A stretch of DNA of 64,000 nucleotides from Cacajao melanocephalus (GCA_963573385.1 CAUYLG010033152.1:240826-304825); one strand, 5' to 3'. Counted from the first letter of the stretch, positions 37,808 to 50,356 are shown. A program made the numbers and translations. Notes: generated by a model not told the origin, from the sequence alone.

Positions 37808-39850
37808 GTCTTTAGATACATAGGTCAACATAGAGTCATGAATAAGCTTGAAGTCAACACAGAAGTAAGAAAACATAAGATGAAGAGAGTGATGATTTCA
37901 TGTTACTTGAACAACAAGATCTAGCTACACTTAAAGCACCTATCTTGGAATTTCTCCATTCACATTTAAAATAGATTATCTTTCTTTCTCCCTCTCTTGC
38001 TCTCCCTCACCTTATCTCTCTCCCCTCCCCTCTTTTTTATACTAAGCTTTGCAGTTCAAAGTCTTAAATAATACACAGTCAGTTAAGTTTCAAGTCTTAA
38101 CTGCAGAATGTGGAATTGGGTTTACTAATACTCAGCATATAAACATTTCTTTACTAAGCAAGGTTTTCAGTAAATGGCACTTTTGTTTCTCCTTTGGTTG
38201 GGATCTACTACCAACCTAAGCATTCATTCCTATATTGCTTCACCAGAGAAGGCTCTCACCTGAATATCCATTGGAAGAACTAATGCCTGTGGAACCTGAC
38301 ATTTTTCTAAGCCGTGTAATGCCATATACAGTATAAAGGATACCAATAGGGCAAGATTGATTTGAATGCTATATTTCTGTTGAAGAATACACTTGGTTTA
38401 TGTTATAATCAAAGCCTAGAGATTGAATTATAACACCAGTCATCAATGTCTCCCTTAATCAATTAAACTCACTATGTTTAAAGAAGATTTATAAGCAAAA
38501 ACAAGCATTTCTGAATTGTTTCTCTGTGAGATTTTCTTCCTTTTTTGTTCTTTTTAACGAGACTGAAAAATCCTTTACAGTACTACAGCAAGAATTTACT
38601 ACATTATGATGAGAGAGAATTGAGAACATTTTTGTCTGAATGATGAAGGAGTAGGCAATATGTAATTTATAGCAAAATAAAAGTGATACTGCATTATGCT
38701 ATAAAACTGTCAACTGGATTATCACAGAATAAGCTGTGCAATGTTTACTTGTATGTAGCTGATATTTTGAACAAGAGAGATTTGTAGAATGCAATTAGAA
38801 AACAACTTTATTTCACCTCTCATTGCTTGTTCCTGTCCTCTTCATGCAACCAGTTCTTCCTTGTACCTAGAAAAATTCTTGCGTAGATCACATAGCTTAG
38901 TTCCTTAATCTTACCCAGTATACTATACTTCAGTCAATCTCGGGCATAAAAATCACCTCCTTTTCATAATTACTTTGTTCATTCTGTTGTATTGATAAAA
39001 AAAATTCAGAAAATCATTCAAAGTTTCTCCTTTTGAACCCCTCCTCCAACCTGCTCAGTGCTTCTCTCAGAGAATCCTTTCTCTCAAATCCACTCCCCTT
39101 AACTCCTAGGAGATGTTCTCAATGTTCCTCTTACTTGGTGATGCCGCTCCTCCAGCTGGCTGTATACCACTCCTCCTTAGTTGTCTACCCCACCATGTGC
39201 CCCCAGCCTCTTCTGCTTGTCACTTGCCACTGGGCAGATGTTCTCAGGAAAGCAGCATTAAGACAACATTCCTACCATGGAATGCCGATTAGTTACCTTT
39301 GACTTGCCTTTTGGGAGAAGGCACCTGCTTCCAAATGCAACCCCGTTCTCTGCTGGCATGAGACATCTCAGACAGCCTCTGCTGTAGCCTTTTGGTCCAG
39401 GCTTGGACCATATCATGAATTCCAGGATTTCCATCTCTTGGGTCTACATGAATCTCCTTGCAGCCTTTCTAACTAGGTTCGAGGTGAAAAGAAATTCATC
39501 AAACCACCCTCCATCATAGGTAAGTCTTCCAAGAAATTCTTTCTTTTCCAACCATTGCCCACTCTAATTTAAAAATTTTTATAAGATTGGCAAAACTAGT
39601 TTGAGCTGCTTCTTTCTTTGCAAGTCCTGTTTGTATGGTCTACCTCCTCCTTTCAGAATTTGGAGATCAGTTAACTTAACTTTGTTAAAACTTTGCCTAA
39701 ACTTGAGTCACATTAAACAGCCCATTGATGTGAATCTTTTCCACTCGAAGCAGTTTCACTACATATCAAAGCATTTTCCATTCTAAAAATTATATTTTAT
39801 AGTTAAGTCAACCTATAGTTGTCTATGCATGGACAATTAGGAATAAGTAA
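37808..39850. other. No recognised repeat; one weak exon candidate
   Basis: A CT-rich patch lies near 37980-38035. The part at 39025-39400 is GC-richer and has an 89-codon frame (39033-39302) without coding hallmarks. An acceptor/donor pair at 39463/39520 is listed separately. Confidence 0.4.
39464..39519 (+). other. Weak exon candidate with consensus donor
   Basis: CTCCTTGCAG ends at 39463, and 56 bp later ATAG is followed by a GTAAGT donor (39520-39525). The upstream pyrimidine tract is short. No gene partner is seen, so this may be a cryptic pair. Confidence 0.18.
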
Positions 39851-39926
39851 AGAATTATTTTGATCATACTTGTATAAGTTTAATGTTTAGAATTATTTTG
39901 ATCATACTTGTATAAGTTTAATGTTT
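39851..39926 (+). repeat. Perfect 38-bp tandem duplication
   Basis: Two identical 38-bp units (39851-39888 and 39889-39926), each beginning AGAATTATTTTGATCATAC, lie head to tail with no mismatch. This indicates a recent duplication or an active minisatellite seed. Confidence 0.97.
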
Positions 39927-40258
39927 AGATTTAGTTTTAAATCAACTAAACTGTTTGCCAACTGCGTGCTGAGTAGAATTATGTAACTCTGAAGGAATAA
40001 ATGAACTAGTTGCAGAATGAGAGGATGTTTCCCATAGGAACAATTCCCATGAAATAGGTGCCTCTCAGCATGCTCAGCATGGAGGCACTCTGCCACTAAC
40101 CCCAGGAGAATAGATCTTGAAAAGATTCCTTTGTTTTTTCCCTGACTGGATGTAGGCTGAAAAGTTTGTTGAGATTTTAGTTTTAGGAATAAGGAAGTCG
40201 CTGGGGACTCCTGGTTACTATATCAAGAAGAACATCAACACACCTAGTTACGACAGCA

Positions 40259-40486
40259 CAGTGGTTCTCAACCAGGGACGGTTTTGTGCCCCCTCCCTCA
40301 GGGGAGACATTTGGCAATATCTGGAGGTATTTCAGCTTATCACAACTGGGGGAGAGGGAGAGCTATTGGCATCTAGTGGGTAGAAGCCAGGGATATTGCT
40401 AAATATTCTACAATGCAAGGGACAGTCCCTACAACAAAGAATTCTTTGGTCTAAAATGTCAAGAATGTTGTTGGTGAGAAACTCTG
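40259..40486 (+). mobile_element. hAT-Charlie miniature element (MER20-like), sense
   Basis: It starts CAGTGGTTCTCAACCAGG and ends GGTGAGAAACTCTG. The interior blocks 'gagacatttggcaatatctgg' and 'ggcatctagtgggtagaagc' match the antisense relatives at 7419-7641 and 59777-59945. Confidence 0.88.
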
Positions 40487-41124
40487 CTTTACATGAAGAA
40501 GAATTCATAAATAATCAAGAAAAGATAATGAATATAAAAAACTGTCATTTTCAACCCAAAACTTGTAACCACCTTCCTTTCCTTTATTCATTCTATTCAG
40601 AAAGAACTTTACAGAGTGTGAGCTGATCTCCTAATAAGAAAGGAAATTCAAGGGAGTCTTGAGCTCTCTCCAACCAATCAGTTTTAAAGTAGAACCCCAG
40701 CCCAGTGATCTTCAAAGTGTTTAATTATGTATTCTCTGAAAGAATTTTGAAAAATCACATATGTCTTTACACATTTTAAATTTGATATCTACATTTTAAA
40801 TTATCGTTTGTTCAAAGAGTAACAAGTGATGAGTTTCCCAGCAGTGAGATATATTACACATGTTCTTCAAATATAGATTTTTGTCAAAAGTTTACAGCTT
40901 CAGATTTAGTTCGTTCAACTTACGGAAAATGCCCACTGAAGAAGCTAATTGGCAATGCTAACTCTCATTGTCAAACTAGTACTTCATATCAAATGTACCT
41001 TCAATCAGAAAACATGTTTGACTTCAGTTTTTAATTAAAGAAAATGATAATGTGCATCCTTGTGACAACTCTCTCCCTTACTAATTTGTATTTAAGCTAA
41101 GTTGAGAAAGGGAAGGAAGGCAGT
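40487..41124. other. No recognised feature
   Basis: No gene or repeat is supported here. Confidence 0.4.
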
Positions 41125-41235
41125 TCACTTACCACTAGAACATAAACTCTGAAAGGGCAGGGATTTTTAGCTGATGCTCACTGATATGTTTTCCACACAA
41201 TAAGAACATAGTAGGTGCTTTATATTTGAAGTATT
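41125..41235 (+). repeat. L2 LINE 3' end, sense
   Basis: 'ctagaacataaactctg', 'gggcagggatttttagc' and 'agaacatagtaggtgc' are the typical end of L2. Confidence 0.75.
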
Positions 41236-41605
41236 TTGTGAATACTGGATGGAAAAGAAGATGACAGGTAATAGATATTTATATCTGACAGATAGGCAGG
41301 TATAAATAGACACTGAGCTCCACCGTGAGTGTGTAGCCAGGATAAGATGGCATCCCTCATCACCTCATGGAATCTGTGTCTTTTCAAATTATCCCTAGAA
41401 ATCTTCTCAACCTGGGGTAATGCATCATACAATGGGATTTCAATTGTATGAGTCTATCTTTTTTTTCCTAGTACAGTAAGAGATGAAGCCTGTTCAAGGG
41501 GAGCTGGGGAAGAAACTGGTGGGCAACAGACAGGTACTTAGCAAGGCAGTTTTGGAAAGAAGAACATCTGAGGAAATGAATAGCTTAAAAGCTGCACATG
41601 CCTAT

Positions 41606-42025
41606 TGTCTCAGTACGTTTTTTGCTACTATCACAGAATGGGTAATTGATAATGACTAGAAATTTATTTCTCACAGTTCTGGAGGCTGGGAAGTCCAAGA
41701 TCAAGGTGCCAGCATATCAGAGCCCGATCTCTCTTCTTCTGACAAAGCACCTTGAACACTGCCTCCTGTGCGAAAGAGGAATGGAGGAAAGAATGCTATG
41801 TCCTCACACGACAGAAGAGTAGAAGAGAGAGGACATGTTCCTGCAAGCCCTTTGTATAGCAGCATGAATCCACTCATATGGGCAGATCTTTCATGACCTT
41901 AACACCTCCCTGTAGGCCCTGCCCCCCAACAGTGCTGTATTGAGGATTAAGTTTCCAACACATGAATTTTCGGAGACACATGCAAAGCATACTACCCATG
42001 TAATGCCTGGACAATTTTCTTGGGT
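41606..42025 (-). mobile_element. MaLR-like LTR, left arm of an inverted pair
   Basis: Antisense LTR blocks include 'gtaattgataatgactag', 'cacagttctggaggctgg' and 'ggccctgccccccaacag'. About 30 bp outside the LTR (to 'tgtaatgcctggac...tgggtc') is also shared, in reverse complement, with 42712-42743. Identity to the right arm is roughly 85% by eye. Confidence 0.85.
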
Positions 42026-42310
42026 CACCAATTTTGAGACCAGTCCACCAAGGATTGGGGAACATGTTAATAAGGAAAGCAAAGCAGGCCAATGATCCTG
42101 GAGAGCAAAAAGTGGGATTTGAATTCAGGACTGGGCCAGATCTGTGATCTAACAAGAAGACAATCTGTAGTCATAAAGGCACAAGGAGGACATATCTATA
42201 GAATGGAGAGCCTAATACAACTGTGCAGGCAAGATGGAGTGAAGTATATATTGGAAAAGGCAGCCTCATTCACATAATTTTTTGACCCCTTCTCAGATGC
42301 ATTAAGAATG

Positions 42311-42440
42311 GGCCTTGGCTAGGCATAGGAACTCACACCAGTGATCCCAGCACTTTGTGAGGCCGAGGCAGGAGGATCCTGGGAGGAGTTTCTGACCACC
42401 GGGGCAATATAGTGAAATCCCATCTCATATTTTTTTAAAA
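42311..42440 (+). mobile_element. Alu left-monomer relic (FLAM-like)
   Basis: A single diverged left-arm unit ('gtgatcccagcactttgtgag', 'gaggcaggaggatcc', 'gtgaaatcccatctc') lies between the two inverted LTR arms. Confidence 0.8.
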
Positions 42441-42711
42441 AGTAAAAATTTAAATTTAAAACATGAATGAGTCTTAATCTGGAGCACTTCCTTACCGAGA
42501 GATAGATTCCTTACAGTCTGTGCTAGGCTTAAATTAAACCTTGTATTGAGATACCTTTCCCTGTGCCAGACTCAATGTGTACTCCTTTGTTCTGCTTAAG
42601 TTTGTATATTATATGGCACCTGGCCAATGCCATTACTATATCTGTCCCCTTTGGGGAGAACTGGTCCTGCTGCTACAGTACAAGGGGGTGCCTGGCATTG
42701 GCTCCTGGGAG

Positions 42712-43145
42712 GGACCCACTTTTTTGTCCAGGCATTACATGGGTGGTATGGTTTGCATGTGTCTCCAAAAATTCATGTGTTGGAAACTTAATCCCCAATG
42801 TAACAGTGTTGAGAGGCAGGGCCTACAGGAAGGTGTAAGGGTGGATGTAGGGAAGGTATAGGTGAAGGATGAGGGATTTGCCCATATGAGTGGATAAGTG
42901 GTGCTATATAAAGGGCTTATAGGAGCATGTTCTCTCTCTTCTACTCTTCTGCTGTGTGAGGACATAGCATCCCTTCCTCCGTTCCTCTTGAACACAGGGA
43001 GTAGTGTTCAAAGTACTGTTAGAAGAAGAGAGATCAGGCCCTAACCTGCTGGCATCTTGATCTTAGACTTTCCAGCCTCCAGAACTGAGAAATAAATTTC
43101 TAGTCATTATAAATTACCCATTCTGTGATAGCAATGGACTGATGC
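42712..43145 (+). mobile_element. MaLR-like LTR, right arm of an inverted pair
   Basis: A sense LTR starts near TGGTATGGTTTGC (42744) and has 'cttaatccccaatgtaac', 'ctttccagcctccagaac' and AATAAA at about 43090. The preceding 32 bp match, inverted, the sequence next to the left arm at 41606-42025. Confidence 0.85.
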
Positions 43146-43374
43146 CCACTACTGAAGCTGCTCTCACTCAGTTTCTTCTCCATGTGAGTAAAACATTGTT
43201 TCACTCAGTGCTTCACTGTATTGTTTTCTTTGATGATGCTGATACCAAGATGCAGTGGACAGAAATACTCAGACTTCTATTTCTGATAATAGGCAACACA
43301 CACCATTTGCTCAGCTGTATAACATGGCCCTCTATGTCACCTTAAATGTTTTATTTTTTCCTTATAGAGTTCGT

Positions 43375-43535
43375 CTTTCTTTGATATTAAAGATTTATTT
43401 GCTTATCTGTTCTCTATCACCAAGTAATGTGAAGGTGGACATTTTTCAGTGTTTTTTTTTTTCACATCTATATCCCCAGTGCCTGAGAAAGTGACAGGCA
43501 CATAGAAGGTGCTCAATCAATATGCGTTCAGTCAT
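43375..43535 (+). repeat. L2 LINE 3' end, sense
   Basis: 'tatatccccagtgcctgag', 'gacaggcacatagaagg' and 'tgctcaatcaatatgcg' give the L2 terminal blocks. Confidence 0.75.
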
Positions 43536-44419
43536 GTTACTCAACATAATACCTTGGAAATAGTTGCAGACCAGGCTTGAGGAAGCAAAATGGGCCTCTG
43601 TCTAGCCCAGCTGGGCCTGGGACTCTTGTGAACACCTTGGAGTTTTGATTTTATTACTTTCTACATTAGAAAGTGGGAGCTGACAGTCACTAAGATCCCT
43701 TCCAGTTATGTTTTCTGTTTCTCACCATGGGTGGTTATCTGAAGGGATTCCTAGGTGTTGATGCATATGTGTTTCGTTGTGCATAGGCACATGCATGTAT
43801 TTGTGTGTGTATGTTTTCTGAAGGGGAAAATTCAGAAAAAGAGGAGAACATGAATTTTTAAAATTAGGATGGTATTAGAGGCATTAAGGGTAGAAGACAA
43901 AAGGCAAAGAAATAGATATAAGTAAAATGCTTGACTTGGTTAGTAGAAGAGTGAAGATCTGCCATAAAGAGAAACAGAGGATGGGGGACCTTGTAAAAGA
44001 AGGAGCTTCTGCAGAGTGGGAATATGGAAGACCTCCACATTCTATATAGCTTTTATATTACTATTATTAATGTTATTTTCAGTACATAATTACCCTCTGA
44101 TAATAACAATGTTTAAAATGTTTTCACCAAGAAGCCTTATTTTGGAAAAAATATATGTAATTTTTACCCTTTGTGTTTTCACAAGAAGAGGAGCTATTTT
44201 TTGAGAAGTATCATTGAATGTAAAAGCAGATTTGTTTAAGTCATTTTAAATGTTAAAAAGAAATAAATGCCATAAATTAATCTTTGTGGGAAAGATAGTT
44301 CGTAAAAACAGAAATCATCAGTGGATAAAATAACAACCAAAAATCTTCAGGAATCCAAGAAATTATCTTGGTACTTGGTGCCATACATAATTGATAATAA
44401 TAATAATTCTACAAAATAT
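43536..44419. other. No recognised feature
   Basis: No gene or repeat can be supported here. Confidence 0.4.
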
Positions 44420-44580
44420 TGGCAATTATATTTCAGTGATATATAAACATTGTGTCACTTTATTCTTTTAGTAAGTCCATGATGTAGACACCATTAGTTT
44501 CCTATTAAGTAGGTAGAGAAACTGAAGCTTGGGAAAGGTCAATAACTTCTAAGGTCATATATTCTAATAAGATTCACTCA
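44420..44580 (-). repeat. MIR SINE, antisense
   Basis: 'ggtagagaaactgaagcttgg' and 'aaaggtcaataacttc' follow antisense MIR, strongly diverged. Confidence 0.6.
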
Positions 44581-44597
44581 AAGCACTGAGAGATGCT

Positions 44598-45022
44598 GTG
44601 TTGCTGTAAAGGAATTCTGTATTGCTATAAAGGAATACCTGAGATCAGATAATTTATAACAAAAAGAGGTTTCTTTGGCTCACGATTCTGCAGGCTGTAC
44701 AGGAAACGTAGTGCTGGCATCTGCTTCCTGTGAAAACCCCAGGAAGCTTAACATCATGGCAGATGTCCATGTGCGTAATACGGTGAGAAAGGGAGCGAGA
44801 GAGTTGGGGAGGCAGTGCCAGGCTCTTTTAAACAACCAGATCTTGTGGGATATCATAGAGTGAGAACTCATTCATTACCATGAGGACAGCATGAAGCCAT
44901 TCATGACGGTCCACCCCCATGACCCAAACAACCCTCCTGACCCCCTCCCCAGGCCCACCTCTAACACTGCGGGTCACATTTTCACATGAGATTTGGAGGG
45001 AACAAAACATCCAAACCATATT
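44598..45022 (-). mobile_element. MST-type MaLR LTR, antisense
   Basis: The antisense MST order is clear: 'gctataaaggaatacctgag', 'ggctcacgattctgcagg', 'gagagttggggaggcag', 'gagtgagaactcattc', 'ccacccccatgacccaaac' and an end 'acatccaaaccatatta'. The outer end carries an imperfect 21-bp tandem duplication (44596-44637). Confidence 0.9.
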
Positions 45023-47379
45023 ATGTGCCTTTTATGTAGACTTGTATCTAAACACTTAATCAAATTTACTGTAATTTGTCATAGGCTTTGCTGCCTAGGC
45101 ATAGCAAGCTTCCTCTTGGAAGATCTTATTTTGGGTGCCAAAAAAGCAAGAATGGTTTAAGCCAGGCAAACTCCTTGACTGAAAGTAAATTATAACCATT
45201 GTTTGCCTGTTCCCTTTTACTTTTAATGTACATGTGTGTTAGACTGCAGAGATGAAAGCCTTGTCAATCACAGGTATACTTAAAAAAATCAATCCAAAAG
45301 TAAAAAGAAGTTTGATAAAGATTCTACGGTAGTAACATGAACTAGCCAAAAATGTCTAGTTTCTATTCAATTGCCTTTCAAAAGTTTGAAAGCTGCTTGT
45401 TAACTGTGTGGTTTTTTAAATACAAGATTTTAAGGCGTTTCTTCTTACTAACTAACATGATGAAGTTGACTGTTTTATTGAGACGTCAGTAGGAAAAATG
45501 TATTTTTATATTTGTTATCAGTAGGAAATAACATATTCATGATATCTACTAACCTTTAGATAGTATCGTTTATTCTATTAATGGTGCTAACATTTTATTC
45601 CTAAAAGGACATGCATAGACACAACTGCTACAGAACTTTAATAATGTTTTATGTTTGGTTAGTTAACATTATCTTTTCCATTCCATGATTTTTCCTTCTT
45701 TTCCTTAACATGGAGACGTTTCATTTGGGTAGTCTTCTGTCTGCCTTATATAGATGTGAAAACAGTATGTGGGGAGAAACATATACATCTATTTTCTACA
45801 GAATTCTAGCAAAGTACTTGGCTTCCATTGTGTACAAGCTTAATAAATGCTGAAACCCGTGTGGCTCAGTTTCTGTATGGAACAAACTCTGTCTACTAGA
45901 CAGTTAAAAAGAAATGCTAAATTTACTTTGCATCTCAGAGAACACTGAAGTCTTACACCAGTACTTCCAGAAACCCTCCCCTTCCCTTTCCACTTCTTTC
46001 TTACCCTATATCTGCTTTAAAGTCTTTCAGACCCTGAATTCTCAAACTCTCTTCTCTCAACCGATGTCTGTTGACATTTTTTTTCTTCTCTCTCTTCTCT
46101 ACTTTGTAAATAAAATTTATCTTTTGAGATTCATCTGCCTTCTCTCTGCTCATGCTTCTAAAGTCCTGCATACGTGCCCCGTATTTTCCTAAGTTTTCAT
46201 GACAAAAGATTCTGGAAACACACTGGCGAACACTTTGCCTTATGTGAAGGGTGAGGGCCAAAAGAGGAGAGGGGAAGACAGATGATCATCAAACAATACT
46301 ACATCCTATCACCCTGCACCAACGGTAAGAGCAGGGGGACCCAAACTTTCCCTATAAGTTACTCTTGATCCTGCACCTGCAATGAATGCCTGCCTCCAGC
46401 TCTTCCAAACCTCCCTGAATCAGTCTCATCGTGTCCCCTCAGATACACCAGAACTATCCAGGCAGCATCCATTCCTTAAAGGTGTGACTCAGCACTAATG
46501 GGGTCCCGAAGAAATAGCACCCGGTGGCCATCCATGCCCCTTTGCATGTCTGAATACCAGTTTTTCAGAGCCCCACTTCCAATCTCCCCAGTTCTCATAA
46601 CCCCAGCCACTTTCTTGGTTCCCCCAGTTCAGAAAGCATTAGCTATCTCCTGCCATTACTTTGGACTGCCTCAGTGGCCCTTTTTCATAGATTTGGTTCT
46701 TTAACACCTGCGTAGTCAATTCTTCATACGTAATTTCTTCTGTAGAAATACACATCTAGGGTATTTTCTGGTTTCTTCACCAGAGCTGGACTAACAAAGG
46801 GCTAGAGTGTGCTGAAAGTATAAATCACATGACTATGACCAATTAAAGATTCACACTATACACATACTGTATGTGCTGATTTGGAATTCAAGGCAGAATC
46901 TGGGGAACTGCTGTAGAGAAGTCACACAACCCTGAGTCCAGATGAAGGTAGTTTATATTATTAAGTAGATTTACTATATATTTCTCAATACATATTTGAT
47001 TATATATTTCATATATATCTCAATTTACTCTATATTTGTATATCTTAAGGGTGTTCCTAGGATAATATCGTACTATAATTTAGTAAATAATACTTAACAC
47101 ATTCTTGAAATATATCAAGTTTTATGCAAAAACGTATAACTTGTCTATCGGTCTCTGTAATTGAGTTTTAGTAGCTCTCAAGAGAGGGTAAAATATTTCT
47201 TTGTATGTCTGCATCTCATAGAGGACCACTAATGAGGCACTCTGCAAATTTACTTATAAACTCTGTAATATCTAAAACTATATTATTTTTCCCTTGTCTC
47301 TAAGAAAATGAGTAGTTTTCTGGCAAATGCTTCTCCTTTAACAAGTGTTTTGCTAACATGATACTTTATGTTTGGATAG
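45023..47379. other. Mostly unassigned; L2-like end and a GC-richer block
   Basis: An L2-like 'tacaagcttaataaatgctg' lies near 45833-45852. A GC-richer block at 46370-46710 ('cccagccactttcttgg', 'gcctcagtggcccttttt') looks like an unrecognised old LTR. The 68- to 92-codon frames here have no coding hallmark. Confidence 0.35.
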
Positions 47380-47600
47380 AGTCTTATTATGCACAAAGTA
47401 CTTTTGTACCTCTTACCATCCATAATTCATACCACAAATACATAAATCAGATATTTCTTCCATTTTCTTTTAGAGAATTTAAGACTCAGAAAGATTCAAG
47501 AATTTACTCAAGTCTCTAGATTCAGAGGTGGAACCAGATATGATACTTAAAATCTCAGAACTTTTCATCCAAGTGCTAGTTTACTTTGCTCCACTGTTTG
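47380..47600 (-). repeat. MIR SINE, antisense
   Basis: 'agaatttaagactcagaaag', 'cagaggtggaaccag' and 'catccaagtgctagtttac' follow the antisense MIR order. Confidence 0.65.
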
Positions 47601-48379
47601 TTAACTTGAGTCTTTCACAGGAAGTATGCTGTCAAACATAAGAATCTCACGATGGCTCAGCTATGTTCAAAATACCCCTATTTACAATATTTTTAAAACA
47701 TTACCACACTTATTATATAGCTTATTTTGTAAAAAGTGCATTTAAAAGGTTTATGAGAGATAGGACTCTAAGAAACCAAATGAAAGGGATGATTACCTTC
47801 AGGGGTATTTTATTATTAAAAAGTATAATGAGAGGTACTATGAGAGTAGATTAAACTATTAGGGAACCTGCCACAAGTGACTCAGTAATTTGAAAGATCA
47901 TTTATCATTTTCAATCACGACTTTCACTTCACTTTTCTGGGTGATTTTTCAAAATACTCTAAAAATTCTCTCTTTTTTGATTGCTAAATATGTAAATTGT
48001 TCTTATTTATATGTAGAGAAAATTAAAGTACATTTGATAATTAATCTAGTTACATCTATGTCCTCTGTATTTATTACAACATCTTTACAATTCATCATCA
48101 TGAAGTTATTGGATACTTAATTCTTATCTGTTCTCGTGACCTGAATTTAATTTTCTCTTGGCCTTTTTTAACTTGCTAAAAAAGTAATTATAATCTATTA
48201 GCAAATCTTGACCAAAAAGTAAACTAAAAATAAGATAATTTTACTCTACTGATAGTGACTTACATATATTTTTAATGTCTATACATACACAAAAGTTTTT
48301 GACAGAAGCGGCTACTTTCCTACTCAGTATCAATTTCCCACTGCTCCCATATTGGGGAGTACCTCTTTGCTAGAAGTAG
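47601..48379. other. AT-rich interval, no recognised feature
   Basis: No gene or repeat can be supported here. Confidence 0.4.
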
Positions 48380-48521
48380 CATGACATCACGCCTTACTAA
48401 TTTTTTAATTTCTTGTAGAGATTGGGTTTTGCCCGTATTGCCCAGACTGGTCTTGAACTCCTGGGCTCAAGTTATTCTCCAGTCTCAGCCTCCAAACTTA
48501 CACCTCATGTCTAGGCACAGC
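48380..48521 (-). mobile_element. Old Alu monomer relic, antisense
   Basis: 'gacatcacgccttactaatt', 'cttgtagagattgggttttg' and 'ctggtcttgaactcctggg' are antisense left-arm Alu blocks. The end is degenerate. Confidence 0.8.
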
Positions 48522-49739
48522 ATATCTTTAAGCATGTGAGAATTGATTGCATATGCAACTGCACCTACCTTTTAGGCCCAAGATGTGCTAGGGTCTTTCT
48601 TTGGTATGTCTCTTTAAGCAAAATTTTCTTATTCCTGGTTCACTGCACAGCAACCTTGGTAGAGAAAATGTAAAAAGGAAAACATAATCTAAATAGAAAA
48701 ATTTTATTTCTGAAGTAGGTAGCACATTTACATGAGAAATTATTGAATTAGTGTGACAAGAAGTTTTCTGGGGATGCTTGTTGTTGGGTAGGGCCAAAGG
48801 ATTAGGGCTGGCTAATGAGTTATGAGTTGAAGTGACTTGTTGGCTGAAAATTTAGTTACCTGTGCAAGATCATCAAAAGTGTACTCTCTCTCCTCTTTGG
48901 ATGGTAACCAACAATTTTCAAGATGTTCCTTGCTTAGTCATTTGGATTCCTAAGTGACTATAGTGTACAAATACCTACTTCCATGCTGTCTTCAACAAAT
49001 GTGTAGTATGACCAAGAAACAAGCCTTTATTGTTTAAAGCTGCTAAGATTTTAGAGTTGTTTGCCACTACAGGGTAACTTAGTATTGTGATTATATATAT
49101 TTATCCACATGGACTACATGGTTTATATTCTAAATTATACACAACTTGAATGCAGTGTTGACTTATGTCCCCATTATATAATGATGAAATAAGTATATTA
49201 TTGAAAGAAAATTACACACATATATTTTGCATTATGAGAAACCCAGGTGATATCCAAAAGCACATGAGCATACAGACGCAGACACAAACATTTGTAAAAA
49301 AACCCAACTTGAATCCTGTGACACAGAAATAGCTTTCATTAGAGTTATGTAAATGTAATTTCAGGCATCTCTTTATACATATATACAAATAGAAAGCTAA
49401 ACAGATAGGTATACAGAAATTAATAATTTTTCAAAATGATATTGTAGAAAGAATTACATGTGAATTTACTTGGTTATGAAACTAGAGAGTGAAATTGAAA
49501 TAAAATCTAAAACAAATTATTGACATTTAAGAAAAATGTTTTTTTCACCAGAGATTCTAGTTCTTTGTTGAACTCATTAAATATATTTGATGATATAATG
49601 AATTACTAATTTTTAAGCATGAAAATGGTATATATGTTTATGCTAACCAAAAGGGTTTTTATGAAGAGTTACACACTGAAATTAATGCTTAAATTATAGC
49701 ATGTCTGCTATCACTCAACTTAATCCAAAAAGGGGTATA
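48522..49739. other. Mostly unassigned; possible LTR 3' end near 49030
   Basis: 'gtttaaagctgctaagatt' followed by 'gttgtttgccactacagg' (49035-49080) resembles the 3' end of old MaLR or ERVL LTRs, but the body is not recognised. No gene is seen. Confidence 0.35.
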
Positions 49740-49880
49740 GATTAAAAAGTAGATGGAGTGAAATTGGTCAGAGGGGACTGTTTCAGCCCTGGGTCATGGG
49801 TATGGATGGATTCATTATAATACTCTATCTACTTACATGTATGTTTGCAACTGTCTATAATTTCAAGCTAAAATAGAAAA
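49740..49880 (+). mobile_element. Old L1 3' end, sense (weak)
   Basis: 'gggtcatgggtatggatgg', 'attcattataatactctatc' and 'catgtatgtttgcaac' resemble an old L1 3' UTR. Confidence 0.45.
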
Positions 49881-49883
49881 AAT

Positions 49884-50200
49884 GGCTGGATGTGGTGGCT
49901 CATGCCTGTAATCCCAGCACTTTGGGAGGTAGAAGTAGGCAAATCACCTGAGGCCGGGGTTGAAGAGCAGCCTGGTCAACATGGTGAAACCTCATCTCTA
50001 TTAAAAATACAAAAATTAGCTGGGCGTGGTGGTTGGTGCCTATAATCCCAGCTACTCAGGAGGCTGAGGCAAGAGAATTCCTTGAACCTGGGAGGCAGAT
50101 GTTGTAGTCAGCCGAGATCACGCCACTGCACTGTAGTCTCGGCAACAGAGCAAGACTTGGTCTCAAAAAAAGAAAAAAAAGAAAAGAAAAAAAGAAAAGA
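49884..50200 (+). mobile_element. Alu, sense
   Basis: A full dimeric Alu with a long GAAAA-type tail (to 50200). It directly abuts arm A of the inverted repeat at 50201. Confidence 0.97.
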
Positions 50201-50356
50201 GATTCTATTTTATGAAATGTAAGTCCATTTAAAACAACCTGGGCACCCCACTAAAGACTCTCTTTTGAACAAATGCTTGACAGGCTGAAAGGTAAGATAA
50301 AGGGTTTGAGAAAGTGGACAAACGTCCACCAGGAATTGGCATGACAGTGCTGAAAC
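50201..50356 (+). repeat. Arm A of an unidentified inverted repeat
   Basis: This arm matches the reverse complement of 54625-54780 at roughly 85% by eye. Shared blocks include 'ttttgaacaaatgctt' and 'gagaaagtggacaaacgtcc'. The family is unknown. Confidence 0.85.
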
